A stretch of DNA of 64,000 bases from an uncultured Oscillospiraceae bacterium (lineage in GTDB: Bacteria; Bacillota; Clostridia; Oscillospirales; Oscillospiraceae): contig CABVDR010000007.1 in NCBI GenBank assembly GCA_902497145.1, forward strand, positions 7,894-71,893, read 5' to 3'. Shown piece by piece: positions 53,195-61,791 of the stretch (positions within the stretch are counted from its first letter, which is position 1; every line of letters begins with the position of its first letter). The notes below the pieces were generated by a model, which was not told where the DNA came from, did not search any database, and saw only the letters and a list, made by a program, of their open reading frames with translations. Both the position numbers and the translations under genes were made by a program.

Positions 53195-53635
53195 TTATCC
53201 GGCCAAAACCTCACACCGGATCACCCCGGTGCTGTCCGCAGCAGCCTGGAGCATCTCCTCCAGGGTCAGGTGCATCTGGGAGGTCTCCGCGGTGATGGTC
53301 ACCACCGCGCAGCCATTGACGGGGATATTCTGGTTGATGGTCAGAATATTGATTCCTGTGCCGGCCAGCACATTGAGAAGGCCGGACAGCACCCCCGGTT
53401 CATCCCGCAGCAGGGTCTGGAAGGTCACGATACGTCCGTGGAGCATGTCCTGGAAGGGCCGCACCGCATCCTTGTATTTGTAGAAGGCGCTGCGGCTGAT
53501 GCCCACCGCGTGAGCCGCACCGTTTACGGTTGTCTCCTCCCCGGTCTCCAGCAGGCGCTTGGCCTGGGCCACCTTGCGAAAAATCTCCGGCATGGAAGAA
53601 GCCTGCACAATGAAATAGCCTTCGGATTGGTTCAC
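53195..53635 (-). CDS. ACT-domain regulator, UPF0735 / PheB-ThrR-like
   Basis: The 146-residue protein has an N-terminal helix-turn-helix-like part (ETTVNGAAHAVGISRSAFYKYKD, about 35-58) and a C-terminal ACT domain (FQTLLRDEPGVLSGLLNVLAGTGINILTINQNIPVNG, about 72-145). Relatives include B. subtilis regulators of threonine or phenylalanine genes. Placement ahead of hom and the aspartokinase suggests it senses threonine or a related amino acid and controls this operon. It starts with GTG, 8 bp after GGAGG. Confidence 0.9.
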   Translation of the reverse strand: MNQSEGYFIVQASSMPEIFRKVAQAKRLLETGEETTVNGAAHAVGISRSAFYKYKDAVRPFQDMLHGRIVTFQTLLRDEPGVLSGLLNVLAGTGINILTINQNIPVNGCAVVTITAETSQMHLTLEEMLQAAADSTGVIRCEVLAG

Positions 53636-53695
53636 CTTCTGTTCCTCCGTCCTGTTGTCCGCGTGTCATGGTCATTTGTTTTTGCGTTGTGGTCT

Positions 53696-53724
53696 ATTTT
53701 AGCACACCAAAGTCCCGGATGCAA
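53696..53724 (-). promoter_or_regulatory. Promoter of the ACT-hom-aspartokinase operon
   Basis: On the minus strand, TTGCAT (53719-53724) and TAAAAT (53696-53701) are 17 bp apart. Confidence 0.75.
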
Positions 53725-53814
53725 TGGGCAGGAGCGGGGCAGGACAGTCAATTTTTTCGTTGTTTTCTCCGACGATATTCGTCATTTTTTACAATTCCTA
53801 TTGGAAGACAGAAA

Positions 53815-53839
53815 GGGGGGCCGCTCTGAGCGGCCCCCC
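53815..53839 (-). terminator. Terminator of the PBP1A gene
   Basis: The GGGGGGCCGCT / AGCGGCCCCCC stem has a 3-nt loop. On the minus strand a TTTCTGTCTT run follows. Confidence 0.75.
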
Positions 53840-53860
53840 TGGAAGGACATAACATCCTGG

Positions 53861-56524
53861 CTAATTGGTTGGATTGCTGGGCTGTTCCGTCGTTTCGCCA
53901 TTCCCCTCCTGGGTTCCGCCGCCCTCTGTATCTCCTCCCTGAGAGGGATTGTTCGGGTCGGTAGGATTATTGGGATCGGTGGGGTTGTTGGGATCGGTAG
54001 GATTGTTGGGGTCAGACGGGTCGTCAGGATTGGTAGTCTCTCCCTCCTCCGGGGGCACAACCGCCTCACCGGTGTGAACAGTACACACACCCGGGTCAGC
54101 CTGGGCGGAGTAGAAGTAGCCGCTGTCCTCTGCCCAAGCGCCGCCTACGCTCTCCCGATCCAGATTCAGATAGGCGTAGCTGCGGATGCTCTCCTGGGGA
54201 CAGTAAGGACCAGCCAAGTGGTAGCCGCCGGTGGGCTGACCGTTCTCATCCAAAATGGGGGAGTCCACGCACACCTGCACCAGGGAGTTGGAGCCGGGCT
54301 CCAGGGAGTGGCAGGTGCACGACGTGCAGGGCGCGTCCTCCTGCATTACATAGCCGGTGGCTACCCGGGATCCCCGGGGATCATACTGGCAGGCGCTGGT
54401 GGCTATGCCGCCGCAGTCCAGACAATAGGATACCTTGACCAGGCCGCTGGGCTTATCAAAGCTCTTGTTCTCCAGGCCCTCATGGATGGGGGCCATGACC
54501 TTCTTCCACAGCTGGGCCGCCGGGTTGTTCGAGGCGGGAACCCGCTCGTTATACTCGTAGCCCACCCACACTGCGGCGGTGTAGTAGGGGGTGTAACCCA
54601 CAAACCAGCGGTCGTACTTACTGTCGGTGGTACCGGTCTTGCCGGCCACAGTCATCCCGCTGAGCTGGGCCTCGGTACCGCCGCCGCTCTGCACCACATT
54701 CTGCAGCATGGTGTTCATATAATAGGCCGTGGACTCCTTTGTGGCAAGCTCATCCTCCCGGGAGTTGTCCAAAATCACATTGCCGTCGCTGTCCTCCACC
54801 TTAGTGTAGGTGCGGGCCTCTCGATAGATCCCGTTCTCCGGGAACACCGCATAGGCATTGGCCATCTGCCGGGTGGTAACGCCGTCGGTGAGACCGCCCA
54901 TGGCCAGGGGAGCCAGGTTTACGTCGCTTTGCATCTCGCCGTTGACCATACGGCCGCTCTCCAAAGTGAGATGGAACCGCTGGGTCGCAAACTCAAAGGA
55001 CTTGGTCGGCGTCACCAGAGCCACGGTACGCACGGCCACGGTGTTATAGGACCACTGGAGGGCCTCGGTGACTGTCACCTGGCCGCGGTAACGTCCATCC
55101 ACGTTCACAGGCCAGGCCTTCCCGTTCAAAACCTGGTAGGGGTAGTCGGCCAGCACCGAGATGGGAGTCAGCAGCCCCATATCCATGGCAGGGGCATAGA
55201 CCGTCAGAGGCTTGATAGAGGAGCCGGGCTGCCGCAGAGCTCCGGTGGCCAGGTTTGTGCCTCGGTTAATCGTCTTTTCTCCAATCCGGCCCACCAGGCC
55301 AGCGATGTCGCCGGTGGTATTGTCGATGATGGTAATGGCCGACTGGAGCTGCTGGCCGCTCTTGGACGAGGTATAGTTCAGGTTGGAGCGGTCGTAATAG
55401 ATGGCTTCGGCCGCCGCCTGGACCTCCGGGTCCACACAGGTGTAGATGCGCAGGCCGCCGTTGGAGAGCATCTGGCTGACATACTGGCTGGAGTAGCCAA
55501 ATTCCTCCTTCAGATCGTTCATCACGTCGGTGATAACCTGCTCCTCATACCAGGAGTAGATGTTGGAGGCGCTCTGCCCGTTATCGGCGTCGGAGCCCAC
55601 AAAGACCAGTTCCTGGGCCACAGCCTCATCGTACTCCGCCTGGGAGATCTTGCCCTGTTCCAGCATCTGGCCCAGGATCACCTCCTGGCGGTACTTGTTC
55701 CACTGCACCGCGTCCCACATTTCCCCGTCGGAGTTGGCCACCCGGGCGGTGGAGTAGGGACCGTACTTGGAGGGGTTATTGGTAATACCCACCAGGCTGG
55801 CACACTCGGCCAGGGTGAGGTCGGACACCGACTTGCCAAAATACTTTTCGGCCGCCGCACCCACACCCTCACAGCCGCTGCCCAAGGGAATAACATTGAG
55901 GTAGAGCTCCAGAATGTCTTCTTTTTCGTAGTTGGCGTCCACGTACAGGGCCCGGAAAATTTCCGTGACCTTCCGCTTGACGGTGGTCTCGTTGTAATCG
56001 GTCAGGTTTTTAATGAGCTGCTGGGTAATGGTGGAGCCGCCCTGGATATCGCCGCCGGTGAACATGCTGATCACGGCCTTGGCGGTGCGGCCCCAGTCCA
56101 CACCATTGTGGGTCCAGAACCGGCGGTCCTCAATGGCTACCGCGGCATCCTTCAGATACTGGGGCATATCCTCATAGTCCACCCACTGGGAGTCGGTGAC
56201 GCTGAGCACCTGACGCAATTCCTTATATTCCCCGGTGGACTTATCCTGGTAGTACATCACGCTGTTCTCGTCCACATTGAAGCTGGACAGATCCATATTC
56301 GCCTGAGGCAGAATCACGTTGACGATGTATACCGCGGCAAAGCAGGCCAAAAACGCGCTGGTGGTCAAAAAAATCAGCAGCAGGGTGCCGATGACCCGCA
56401 GCACTCCACCCTTTTTCTTTTTACTCTTTTTCCGGCGCCGCCTGGGCGCTTCGCCGTTTTGGCCGGAACGAGACTGTCGCTCGTCGCGGCTGGGATAACG
56501 AGAAGAATAGTTTTGTTCAGACAC
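53861..56524 (-). CDS. Class A penicillin-binding protein (PBP1A)
   Basis: The 887-residue bifunctional wall enzyme has a Lys/Arg-rich cytosolic start and a membrane anchor (about 42-70). The glycosyltransferase domain has EDRRFWTHNGVDWGRTAKA with the catalytic Glu, and GGSTITQQLIKNL. The transpeptidase has PGSSIKPL (nucleophile Ser), SYNTVAV and AGKTGTT. A Cys-rich region follows (CLDCGGIATSACQ, CTSCTCHS). The last 70 residues contain four or five DPNNPT repeats and a Gly/Glu/Thr-rich end, a likely wall-spanning tail. GGAGGTAA precedes the ATG. A long structured leader lies upstream. Confidence 0.95.
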   Translation of the reverse strand: MSEQNYSSRYPSRDERQSRSGQNGEAPRRRRKKSKKKKGGVLRVIGTLLLIFLTTSAFLACFAAVYIVNVILPQANMDLSSFNVDENSVMYYQDKSTGEYKELRQVLSVTDSQWVDYEDMPQYLKDAAVAIEDRRFWTHNGVDWGRTAKAVISMFTGGDIQGGSTITQQLIKNLTDYNETTVKRKVTEIFRALYVDANYEKEDILELYLNVIPLGSGCEGVGAAAEKYFGKSVSDLTLAECASLVGITNNPSKYGPYSTARVANSDGEMWDAVQWNKYRQEVILGQMLEQGKISQAEYDEAVAQELVFVGSDADNGQSASNIYSWYEEQVITDVMNDLKEEFGYSSQYVSQMLSNGGLRIYTCVDPEVQAAAEAIYYDRSNLNYTSSKSGQQLQSAITIIDNTTGDIAGLVGRIGEKTINRGTNLATGALRQPGSSIKPLTVYAPAMDMGLLTPISVLADYPYQVLNGKAWPVNVDGRYRGQVTVTEALQWSYNTVAVRTVALVTPTKSFEFATQRFHLTLESGRMVNGEMQSDVNLAPLAMGGLTDGVTTRQMANAYAVFPENGIYREARTYTKVEDSDGNVILDNSREDELATKESTAYYMNTMLQNVVQSGGGTEAQLSGMTVAGKTGTTDSKYDRWFVGYTPYYTAAVWVGYEYNERVPASNNPAAQLWKKVMAPIHEGLENKSFDKPSGLVKVSYCLDCGGIATSACQYDPRGSRVATGYVMQEDAPCTSCTCHSLEPGSNSLVQVCVDSPILDENGQPTGGYHLAGPYCPQESIRSYAYLNLDRESVGGAWAEDSGYFYSAQADPGVCTVHTGEAVVPPEEGETTNPDDPSDPNNPTDPNNPTDPNNPTDPNNPSQGGDTEGGGTQEGNGETTEQPSNPTN

Positions 56525-56744
56525 AGCAAATTACCTCCGAACTGGCAGGCGCGCAGCGCGCTCTTTCTCCGTTTTGCACAGGGATGTGCACAAGGCGGCA
56601 GGCGCGTTGGCGCGGGTTGTTTCGCATGTCCAGCGCCCCGCCTGTCCGGCGGGCGCCTTTCCGCCCTCATGCCCTGTACCCCACGGCCTTTCTTTTCCAG
56701 AAAGGCGCGGCAAAAGGAATCATGTCGGCAAAAAATCAGTATAT
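56525..56744 (-). promoter_or_regulatory. Long GC-rich leader of the PBP1A mRNA
   Basis: Between the promoter and the ATG there are about 215 nt without a gene. It can form several hairpins: CTTTC-N6-GAAAG; GCGCCCGCC with GGCGGGGCGC; and GCGCGC-T-GCGCGC. I cannot match it to a known riboswitch. Confidence 0.45.
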
Positions 56745-56772
56745 ATTATACCATATTCTCCCCATTTGTCCA
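56745..56772 (-). promoter_or_regulatory. PBP1A promoter
   Basis: On the minus strand, TGGACA (56767-56772) and TATAAT (56745-56750) are 16 bp apart. Confidence 0.75.
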
Positions 56773-56823
56773 TCCCAGGATTTCTTTTTGGCAGGGGCGG
56801 TAAAAATTTACCCGGCTTCCCAC

Positions 56824-56852
56824 TTGCATTTTTCTCACATACAGGGTACAAT
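56824..56852 (+). promoter_or_regulatory. DUF1292 gene promoter
   Basis: TTGCAT and TACAAT are 17 bp apart, 32 bp before the ATG. Confidence 0.8.
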
Positions 56853-56884
56853 ATGGTCAGAACATATGCAGGAGGGATCCCCCC

Positions 56885-57199
56885 ATGAGCGAAGAATTCG
56901 GCCCTGATTTCATCACCGTAACCGACGAGGACGGCAATGAATTTGAGCTGGAACTGGTAGATACGCTGGAGCATAACGGCGTCACCTACCACGCCATGTT
57001 CCCCGCCGTGGCAGAGGACGAGGAGACCGGAGAACCGGTGGACGTGGATGCCGACGATGAGGAATACGGCCTGGTCATTATGAAGGTTGTGGAGGAAAAC
57101 GGCGAGGAGCTGCTCTCCACCCTGGACAACGACGAAGAGGTCGAAACCATCTACAACCTGTTTATGGAGCGCTTCTTCGAGGAAGAAGAGGACAATTAA
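56885..57199 (+). CDS. DUF1292 protein (YrzB-like)
   Basis: The 104-residue, very acidic protein matches DUF1292. It has DFITVTDEDGNEFELELVDTLEHNGVTYHAMFP, then an acidic insert, then EEYGLVIMKVVEENGEELLSTLDND, and ends in Glu/Asp. The family is widespread in Firmicutes and its function is unknown. GGAGGGAT precedes the ATG. A probable 6S RNA gene starts just after its stop. Confidence 0.9.
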   Translation: MSEEFGPDFITVTDEDGNEFELELVDTLEHNGVTYHAMFPAVAEDEETGEPVDVDADDEEYGLVIMKVVEENGEELLSTLDNDEEVETIYNLFMERFFEEEEDN

Positions 57200-57209
57200 A
57201 TCGACACCA

Positions 57210-57415
57210 ATGAACTTTCCTGCTCGGTGCGTGATGGGCTCTTTTAAACCCACATTTTTTAAACGGGATGCCCACCTCACGGCGTGGCTTGCAGGCCTCC
57301 CGGCCCCCTTTGAGGTCGGCTGGAAGTTGGAAGCAGAAAAGCGTCGTGGAGGCAACCCACCTGCCATTTCGTGCAGGTTTTAAACGGGCTCACACGGCCA
57401 GAGCGGGGTATATAA
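57210..57415 (+). ncRNA. ssrS: Probable 6S RNA
   Basis: There is no convincing reading frame here, but the stretch folds as one long hairpin of about 190 nt. The closing stem is CCTGCTC-GGT-CGTG (57219 on) with CACG-GCC-GAGCGGG (to 57407). A large central bubble follows, whose 3' side has the small hairpin CCTGC/GCAGG. Inside it, GGGATGCC pairs with GGCAACCC. This size and shape is that of 6S RNA, which binds the vegetative RNA polymerase. The motif GGCTTGCAGGCC is also of the kind seen in Firmicute 6S RNAs. No covariance search was possible. Confidence 0.7.
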
Positions 57416-57431
57416 AGCTCATTTGGAACTG

Positions 57432-57460
57432 GACCGCGGCGCAAGCCGCGGTCTTTTTTT
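57432..57460 (+). terminator. Terminator downstream of the 6S RNA
   Basis: A 9-bp stem GACCGCGGC / GCCGCGGTC with a GCAA loop is followed by seven T residues. Confidence 0.93.
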
Positions 57461-57535
57461 CGTTTTCTTTTCAGAAAACTTTCAGTTTTTCCATGAACAT
57501 TCTGTAAAACCTCCCTTTCTTGTCTCATTTGCCCC

Positions 57536-57564
57536 TTGAATCCCTTGGAAGTTTTTTATATAAT
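57536..57564 (+). promoter_or_regulatory. Foldase gene promoter
   Basis: TTGAAT and TATAAT are 17 bp apart, 69 bp before the start. Confidence 0.85.
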
Positions 57565-57633
57565 AATGCGGAATCTTTTTACCCGGTCTCCCCGGGCAAC
57601 TTTCAAAGAAAGAACGAGAGGACGGAATCAACT

Positions 57634-59184
57634 GTGAGTGCATCCAGAGAAAAGCAAAACCGCCAGGGCTCGACCTACGCCCAGCGGCGCAACAACAAAG
57701 CGGAAGAAAAAAGCAACCGCATGCACGGGGTCTACATCGTTGTGGGCGTGATCATCGCCATCCTGGCCATCGCTCTGCTGGTTTGGGACAACGGTTTCTT
57801 CCAGAAGCGGACCACCGCCTTGACCATCGACGGGGAAAACATCGCCCCCGCCACTGTACAGTATTATTACCACAACGCCATGTCTCAGACCCTGTACTAC
57901 GCCCAGATGGGCTTGGACACCGGCTTTGACTCCAGCCTGGACCCCAAGGACCAGATCCAGGACGAGGAGTCCGGCACCACCTGGTATGACTACTTCCTCA
58001 ACCAGGCCATTGACAGCCTCACCCAGGTCACCATGGTCAACCACTCCGCCCAGAAGGAGGGCTACACTCTGCCTGCTGAGGGCCAGGCCTATGTGGATGT
58101 GTACCTGGAGCAGATGGAGCAGTCCGCCCGTACCAACGGTTACTCCAACCTGGACCACTATCTGCGCACCAATTACGGCTCCTATATGACGGAGAAGGTT
58201 TATAAGGATATCATCACCGCCCAGATCACTGCTACCTACTATGAGCAGGACCACCAGGACAACCTGACCTACTCTGACGAGGAGCTGGAGGCCTACTACC
58301 AGGAGAACAAGAACTCCCTGGATACCTTTAACTACTCGGTCTTTACCGTTCAGGCCTCTATTGACACCACCACCACCGACGAGGAAGGCAACACCGTGGA
58401 CCTGACCGACGAGGAAAAGCAGTCCGCCTTTGATGCCGCCAAGACCCAGGCTCAGGCCACCGCGCAGGAGATTCAGAACAAGCTGGCCGCCGGCAGCGAT
58501 GCCTCCGCCCTGGCTGAGGAGTACTCCGAGCAGCTCTATTCCTCCTCCGTGCATCAGAGCCAGCTGGGCTCCTCCTTCTCCAGCAGCAGCTACGCCGAGT
58601 GGCTGTATGACGCCGCCCGCCAGGCCGGCGAGACCACCATCGTGGAAAACGACCAGAGCGACAGCTACGTCTATAACTACTATGTAGTGCAGCTGGACAG
58701 CCGGGTGCGGGACGAGGCCGCCACTGCGGACGTGCGCCACATCCTGGTTTCCGCCGGCTCCAACCCCACCGACGAGCAGTTCGCTCAGGCGGAGGAGAAG
58801 GCCCAGAGCCTGCTGGACAGCTGGAAGTCCGGCAGCGCCGACGAGGAGTCCTTCGCGGTACTGGCCGTGGAGAATACCGCCGACAGCGGCTCCCAGAGCA
58901 ACGGCGGTCTGTACACCGGCGTGTCCCCCTACTCCGGCTTTATCACCGACTTCACCAACTGGTGCCTGGACAGCAGCCGCCAGCCCGGTGACACCGGCCT
59001 GGTGAAGAATACCGGCAGCTCCACCCAGGGCTGGCACATCATGTACTTTGTGGGCTGGAATGATCCCGCCTGGAAGGTCACTGCCAAGGACGCCCTGGCC
59101 TCTGAGGCCACGCAGGAGTGGATCAGCGGCCTGTACGCCGATGTGGAAGCCGAGCGCGGCTCCGGCATCCAGTACGTGAAATAA
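57634..59184 (+). CDS. Membrane-anchored peptidyl-prolyl isomerase (SurA/PrsA-like, PpiC domain)
   Basis: The 516-residue protein has a cytosolic positively charged start and one membrane helix (GVYIVVGVIIAILAIALLVWD, about 33-53). A SurA-N-like chaperone region and acidic linkers follow. The PpiC domain runs from about 368 (ADVRHILVSAGSNPTDEQFAQAEEKAQSLL) to 490 (GLVKNTGSSTQGWHIMYFVGW). It should help exported proteins fold at the outer face of the membrane. I chose GTG at 57634 because GAGAGGA lies before it; an ATG at 57520 would start inside the promoter. Confidence 0.92.
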   Translation: MSASREKQNRQGSTYAQRRNNKAEEKSNRMHGVYIVVGVIIAILAIALLVWDNGFFQKRTTALTIDGENIAPATVQYYYHNAMSQTLYYAQMGLDTGFDSSLDPKDQIQDEESGTTWYDYFLNQAIDSLTQVTMVNHSAQKEGYTLPAEGQAYVDVYLEQMEQSARTNGYSNLDHYLRTNYGSYMTEKVYKDIITAQITATYYEQDHQDNLTYSDEELEAYYQENKNSLDTFNYSVFTVQASIDTTTTDEEGNTVDLTDEEKQSAFDAAKTQAQATAQEIQNKLAAGSDASALAEEYSEQLYSSSVHQSQLGSSFSSSSYAEWLYDAARQAGETTIVENDQSDSYVYNYYVVQLDSRVRDEAATADVRHILVSAGSNPTDEQFAQAEEKAQSLLDSWKSGSADEESFAVLAVENTADSGSQSNGGLYTGVSPYSGFITDFTNWCLDSSRQPGDTGLVKNTGSSTQGWHIMYFVGWNDPAWKVTAKDALASEATQEWISGLYADVEAERGSGIQYVK

Positions 59185-59193
59185 ATTTCTTCG

Positions 59194-59225
59194 CGCCCCC
59201 GAGCCGTCCGGTTCGGGGGCGTTTT
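59194..59225 (+). terminator. Terminator of the foldase gene
   Basis: A 12-bp stem CGCCCCCGAGCC / GGTTCGGGGGCG with a GTCC loop is followed by TTTT. Confidence 0.85.
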
Positions 59226-59285
59226 CCCGCCTGGAGCCCGGGCGGAAACTGTGTTGTGTTGGTAAAAAACTTTGGGAGGCTTTGT

Positions 59286-60410
59286 ATGACATCCACCCAC
59301 ACTCTGTGGCAGTTTGTCCGGCGGGAGCCGGTGCTGTCCATCTCCTTTGTCTGCGCGGTGATTTCCGCCTTTTTTGTCCCCCCCTCCTCCGCCTATCTGG
59401 GATACATCGACCTGCGGGTGCTGTGCCTGCTGTTCTGTCTGATGGCGGTGGTGGCGGGGCTGCAGGAGTGCGGACTGTTCCTGGTTCTGGCCCAGCGGCT
59501 GCTGGCCGGGGAGCGGCCGGTGCGCCTCATCTCTCTGACCCTCATTCTGCTGCCCTTCTTCTGCTCCATGCTGGTGACCAACGACGTGTCCCTCATCACC
59601 TTCGTCCCCTTTGCCATTCTGGTGCTGGAGATGGTGGGCCGCCGGGACCTTCTCATCCCCATCATCTCCCTGCAGACAGTGGCCGCTAACCTGGGCAGCA
59701 TGGCCACCCCGGTGGGCAACCCCCAGAACCTGTTCCTCTACGCCCACTTCTCCCTGTCCATGGGGGACTTTCTCGCCCTGCTTCTCCCCCTTACTCTGAT
59801 CAGCCTGGTGGCACTGGCGGCGGCAGGCCTGTACTTTGGGGGCAAGGGGTGGATCTCCGTATCCTTTCCGGAGCAGGTACACCTCTCCAGCCCCAAGCAC
59901 CTGGCCCTCTACCTGGTGCTGTTCGCTCTGTGCCTGCTGTCGGTGTGCCGTGCGCTGCACTACGGCGTACTCACTGTGATTGTAATTGTTGCCCTGCTGT
60001 TGGCCCGGCGAACCCTCCTGCGGCAGGTGGATTACATGCTGCTGCTCACCTTTGTGTGCTTCTTTGTGTTCAGCGGCAACCTGGGCCAGATGCCGGCGGT
60101 GCGCGCGGCGCTGAGCAGCCTGCTCTCCCGCAGTCCCCTGCTGTGCTCCGCGGCCGCCAGTCAGGTCATCAGCAACGTCCCCGCTGCCGTGCTGCTCTCC
60201 GGCCTCACCGAGGACTGGAAGGGGCTGTTGGCCGGGGTGGATGTGGGCGGTCTGGGCACCCCGGTGGCCTCTCTGGCCAGTCTGATCTCCATGAAATTCT
60301 ACCTGCGCTCCCGGGACGCCAAACCTCTCCCCTATTTCCTGTGGTTCACCGCCGCCAATGTGGTGGGCCTGCTCATTCTGCTGCCGGCAGCGGCCCGGCT
60401 GGTCCATTAA
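59286..60410 (+). CDS. Anion permease of the SLC13/ArsB-like (ion transporter) superfamily
   Basis: The 374-residue protein has 10-11 membrane helices. The motif LVTNDVSLITFVPFAILVLEM near residue 98 and NLGSMATPVGNPQNLFLYAHF near 138 is the NPQN-type helix break of the superfamily. The second half repeats it weakly (ASQVISNVPAAVLLS). It may carry a dicarboxylate or other anion. GGGAGG precedes the ATG at 59286. The cca gene follows after 12 bp, so they are cotranscribed. Confidence 0.9.
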   Translation: MTSTHTLWQFVRREPVLSISFVCAVISAFFVPPSSAYLGYIDLRVLCLLFCLMAVVAGLQECGLFLVLAQRLLAGERPVRLISLTLILLPFFCSMLVTNDVSLITFVPFAILVLEMVGRRDLLIPIISLQTVAANLGSMATPVGNPQNLFLYAHFSLSMGDFLALLLPLTLISLVALAAAGLYFGGKGWISVSFPEQVHLSSPKHLALYLVLFALCLLSVCRALHYGVLTVIVIVALLLARRTLLRQVDYMLLLTFVCFFVFSGNLGQMPAVRAALSSLLSRSPLLCSAAASQVISNVPAAVLLSGLTEDWKGLLAGVDVGGLGTPVASLASLISMKFYLRSRDAKPLPYFLWFTAANVVGLLILLPAAARLVH

Positions 60411-60422
60411 GGGAGGTCCGCT

Positions 60423-61733
60423 ATGATCCAATGGGACCCCAGAGCTCTGGATGTGCTCGCCCGCCTGCGGAAAGCCGGGTTTCAGACTGTGCTGGTGGGG
60501 GGCTGCGTGCGGGACTTTCTGCGAGGGAAAGAGCCCCACGACTATGACGCCGCCACCTCTGCCAGGCCGGAGGAGATCTTGTCCGCCTGCGCCGATCTTC
60601 CCTGCATCCCCACCGGGCTGCGCCACGGGACGGTGACCGTACTGTCCCAGGGCCTGCCGGTGGAGGTGACCGCCTTCCGGCGGGAGGGCACCTACTCCGA
60701 CGGCCGCCACCCCGACCAGGTGTCTTTCACCACCAGTCTGGAGGAGGATCTGGCCCGGCGGGACTTTACCATCAACGCCATGGCCTGGGATGAAGGCGGA
60801 CTGGTGGACTGCTTCGGCGGCCAGGCTGACCTGGAGGCCGGGCTCATCCGCTGTGTGGGAGAACCGGAGCGCCGCTTTCAGGAGGACGCCCTGCGCATCC
60901 TCCGGGGGCTTCGGCTGGCCTCCCAGCTGGACTTTGTCATCCATCCCAACACCGCCCAGGCCATCCGTGGGGAGACGCCCCGGCTGTCTATGGTGGCCCG
61001 GGAGCGGATCGGCGGGGAATTTCTCCGTCTGCTGTGCGGCCCCGGGGCGGGCCGGATCCTGCTGGACTTTCCACAAACCGTGTGTGAAATAGTGCCTCAG
61101 CTGGCCCCTACGGTGGGCTTTGACCAAAAAAATCCTCACCACGCCTGGGATGTGTACACCCATCTGGTGAGAACGGTGGAAAAGATCCCGGCGGAGCCCG
61201 CCCTGCGCCTGGCGGCGCTCCTCCACGATGTGGGCAAGCCCGCCTGCTTCTCCCTGGACGAGACGGGCACCGGACACTTCTACGGCCACGCGGAAGAAAG
61301 CGCCAGGCTGTGCGAGACCATCGCCCAGGAGCTGCGGCTGGACAGCGCCACCCGAAATCAAGTCATCACCTTGGTACAGCGCCACCACCTGTCCCTCCAG
61401 CCCACCCAGGCCTGTGTTGGCCGATGGCTGCGGCGGCTGGGGCCGGAGCGGTTTTTCCAGCTTCTCCAGCTGATGAAGGCCGACGGGGCCTCCTGTCTCC
61501 CCGGGCAGCCCCCCCGGGAGGAGCTGGACCAGGCAGCCGGCCTGGCCCGCACGATTTTGGCTCAGGCCCCCTGCCTCACTCTGAAAGACCTGGCGGTCAA
61601 CGGCCGGGACGCCCTGGCGGCGGGCTTGTCCGGGCCTGCCATCGGTCTGGCCCTCAACCGCTTGCTGGACCAGGTGGCGGAGGGCTCCCTGCCCAACGAG
61701 CGGGAAATCTTACTGGAACACCTCACAGACTAA
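60423..61733 (+). CDS. cca: CCA tRNA nucleotidyltransferase
   Basis: The 436-residue enzyme adds or repairs the CCA end of tRNAs. It has the nucleotidyltransferase signature LVGGCVRDFLRGKEPHDYDAA (two catalytic Asp), the RRDFTINAMAWDEGG block, and RRFQEDALRILRGLRLASQL. An HD domain follows (LAALLHDVGKPACF near 265, then HAEESARLCETIA). GGGAGG precedes the ATG. Whether it is a full CCA-adding or an A-adding enzyme cannot be settled by eye. Confidence 0.95.
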   Translation: MIQWDPRALDVLARLRKAGFQTVLVGGCVRDFLRGKEPHDYDAATSARPEEILSACADLPCIPTGLRHGTVTVLSQGLPVEVTAFRREGTYSDGRHPDQVSFTTSLEEDLARRDFTINAMAWDEGGLVDCFGGQADLEAGLIRCVGEPERRFQEDALRILRGLRLASQLDFVIHPNTAQAIRGETPRLSMVARERIGGEFLRLLCGPGAGRILLDFPQTVCEIVPQLAPTVGFDQKNPHHAWDVYTHLVRTVEKIPAEPALRLAALLHDVGKPACFSLDETGTGHFYGHAEESARLCETIAQELRLDSATRNQVITLVQRHHLSLQPTQACVGRWLRRLGPERFFQLLQLMKADGASCLPGQPPREELDQAAGLARTILAQAPCLTLKDLAVNGRDALAAGLSGPAIGLALNRLLDQVAEGSLPNEREILLEHLTD

Positions 61734-61778
61734 AACGCGGCGGCGTGACGAATTTTTCTCGTCACGCCGCCGCGTTTT
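61732..61778. terminator. Bidirectional terminator, cca / MBL gene
   Basis: A perfect 20-bp stem AAAACGCGGCGGCGTGACGA with its complement and a 7-nt loop begins on the last bases of cca and lies between convergent genes. Confidence 0.95.
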
Positions 61779-61791
61779 CTGATGCCTTCTC

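Noticed and set aside
53132..56803. 1223-codon open frame opposite PBP1A and the ACT gene
   Set aside because: It runs through the antisense of two clear genes, their promoters and a terminator; no motif is recognisable.
58929..61388. 819-codon open frame on the minus strand opposite foldase, permease and cca
   Set aside because: It spans three well-supported plus-strand genes; no start signal or domain.
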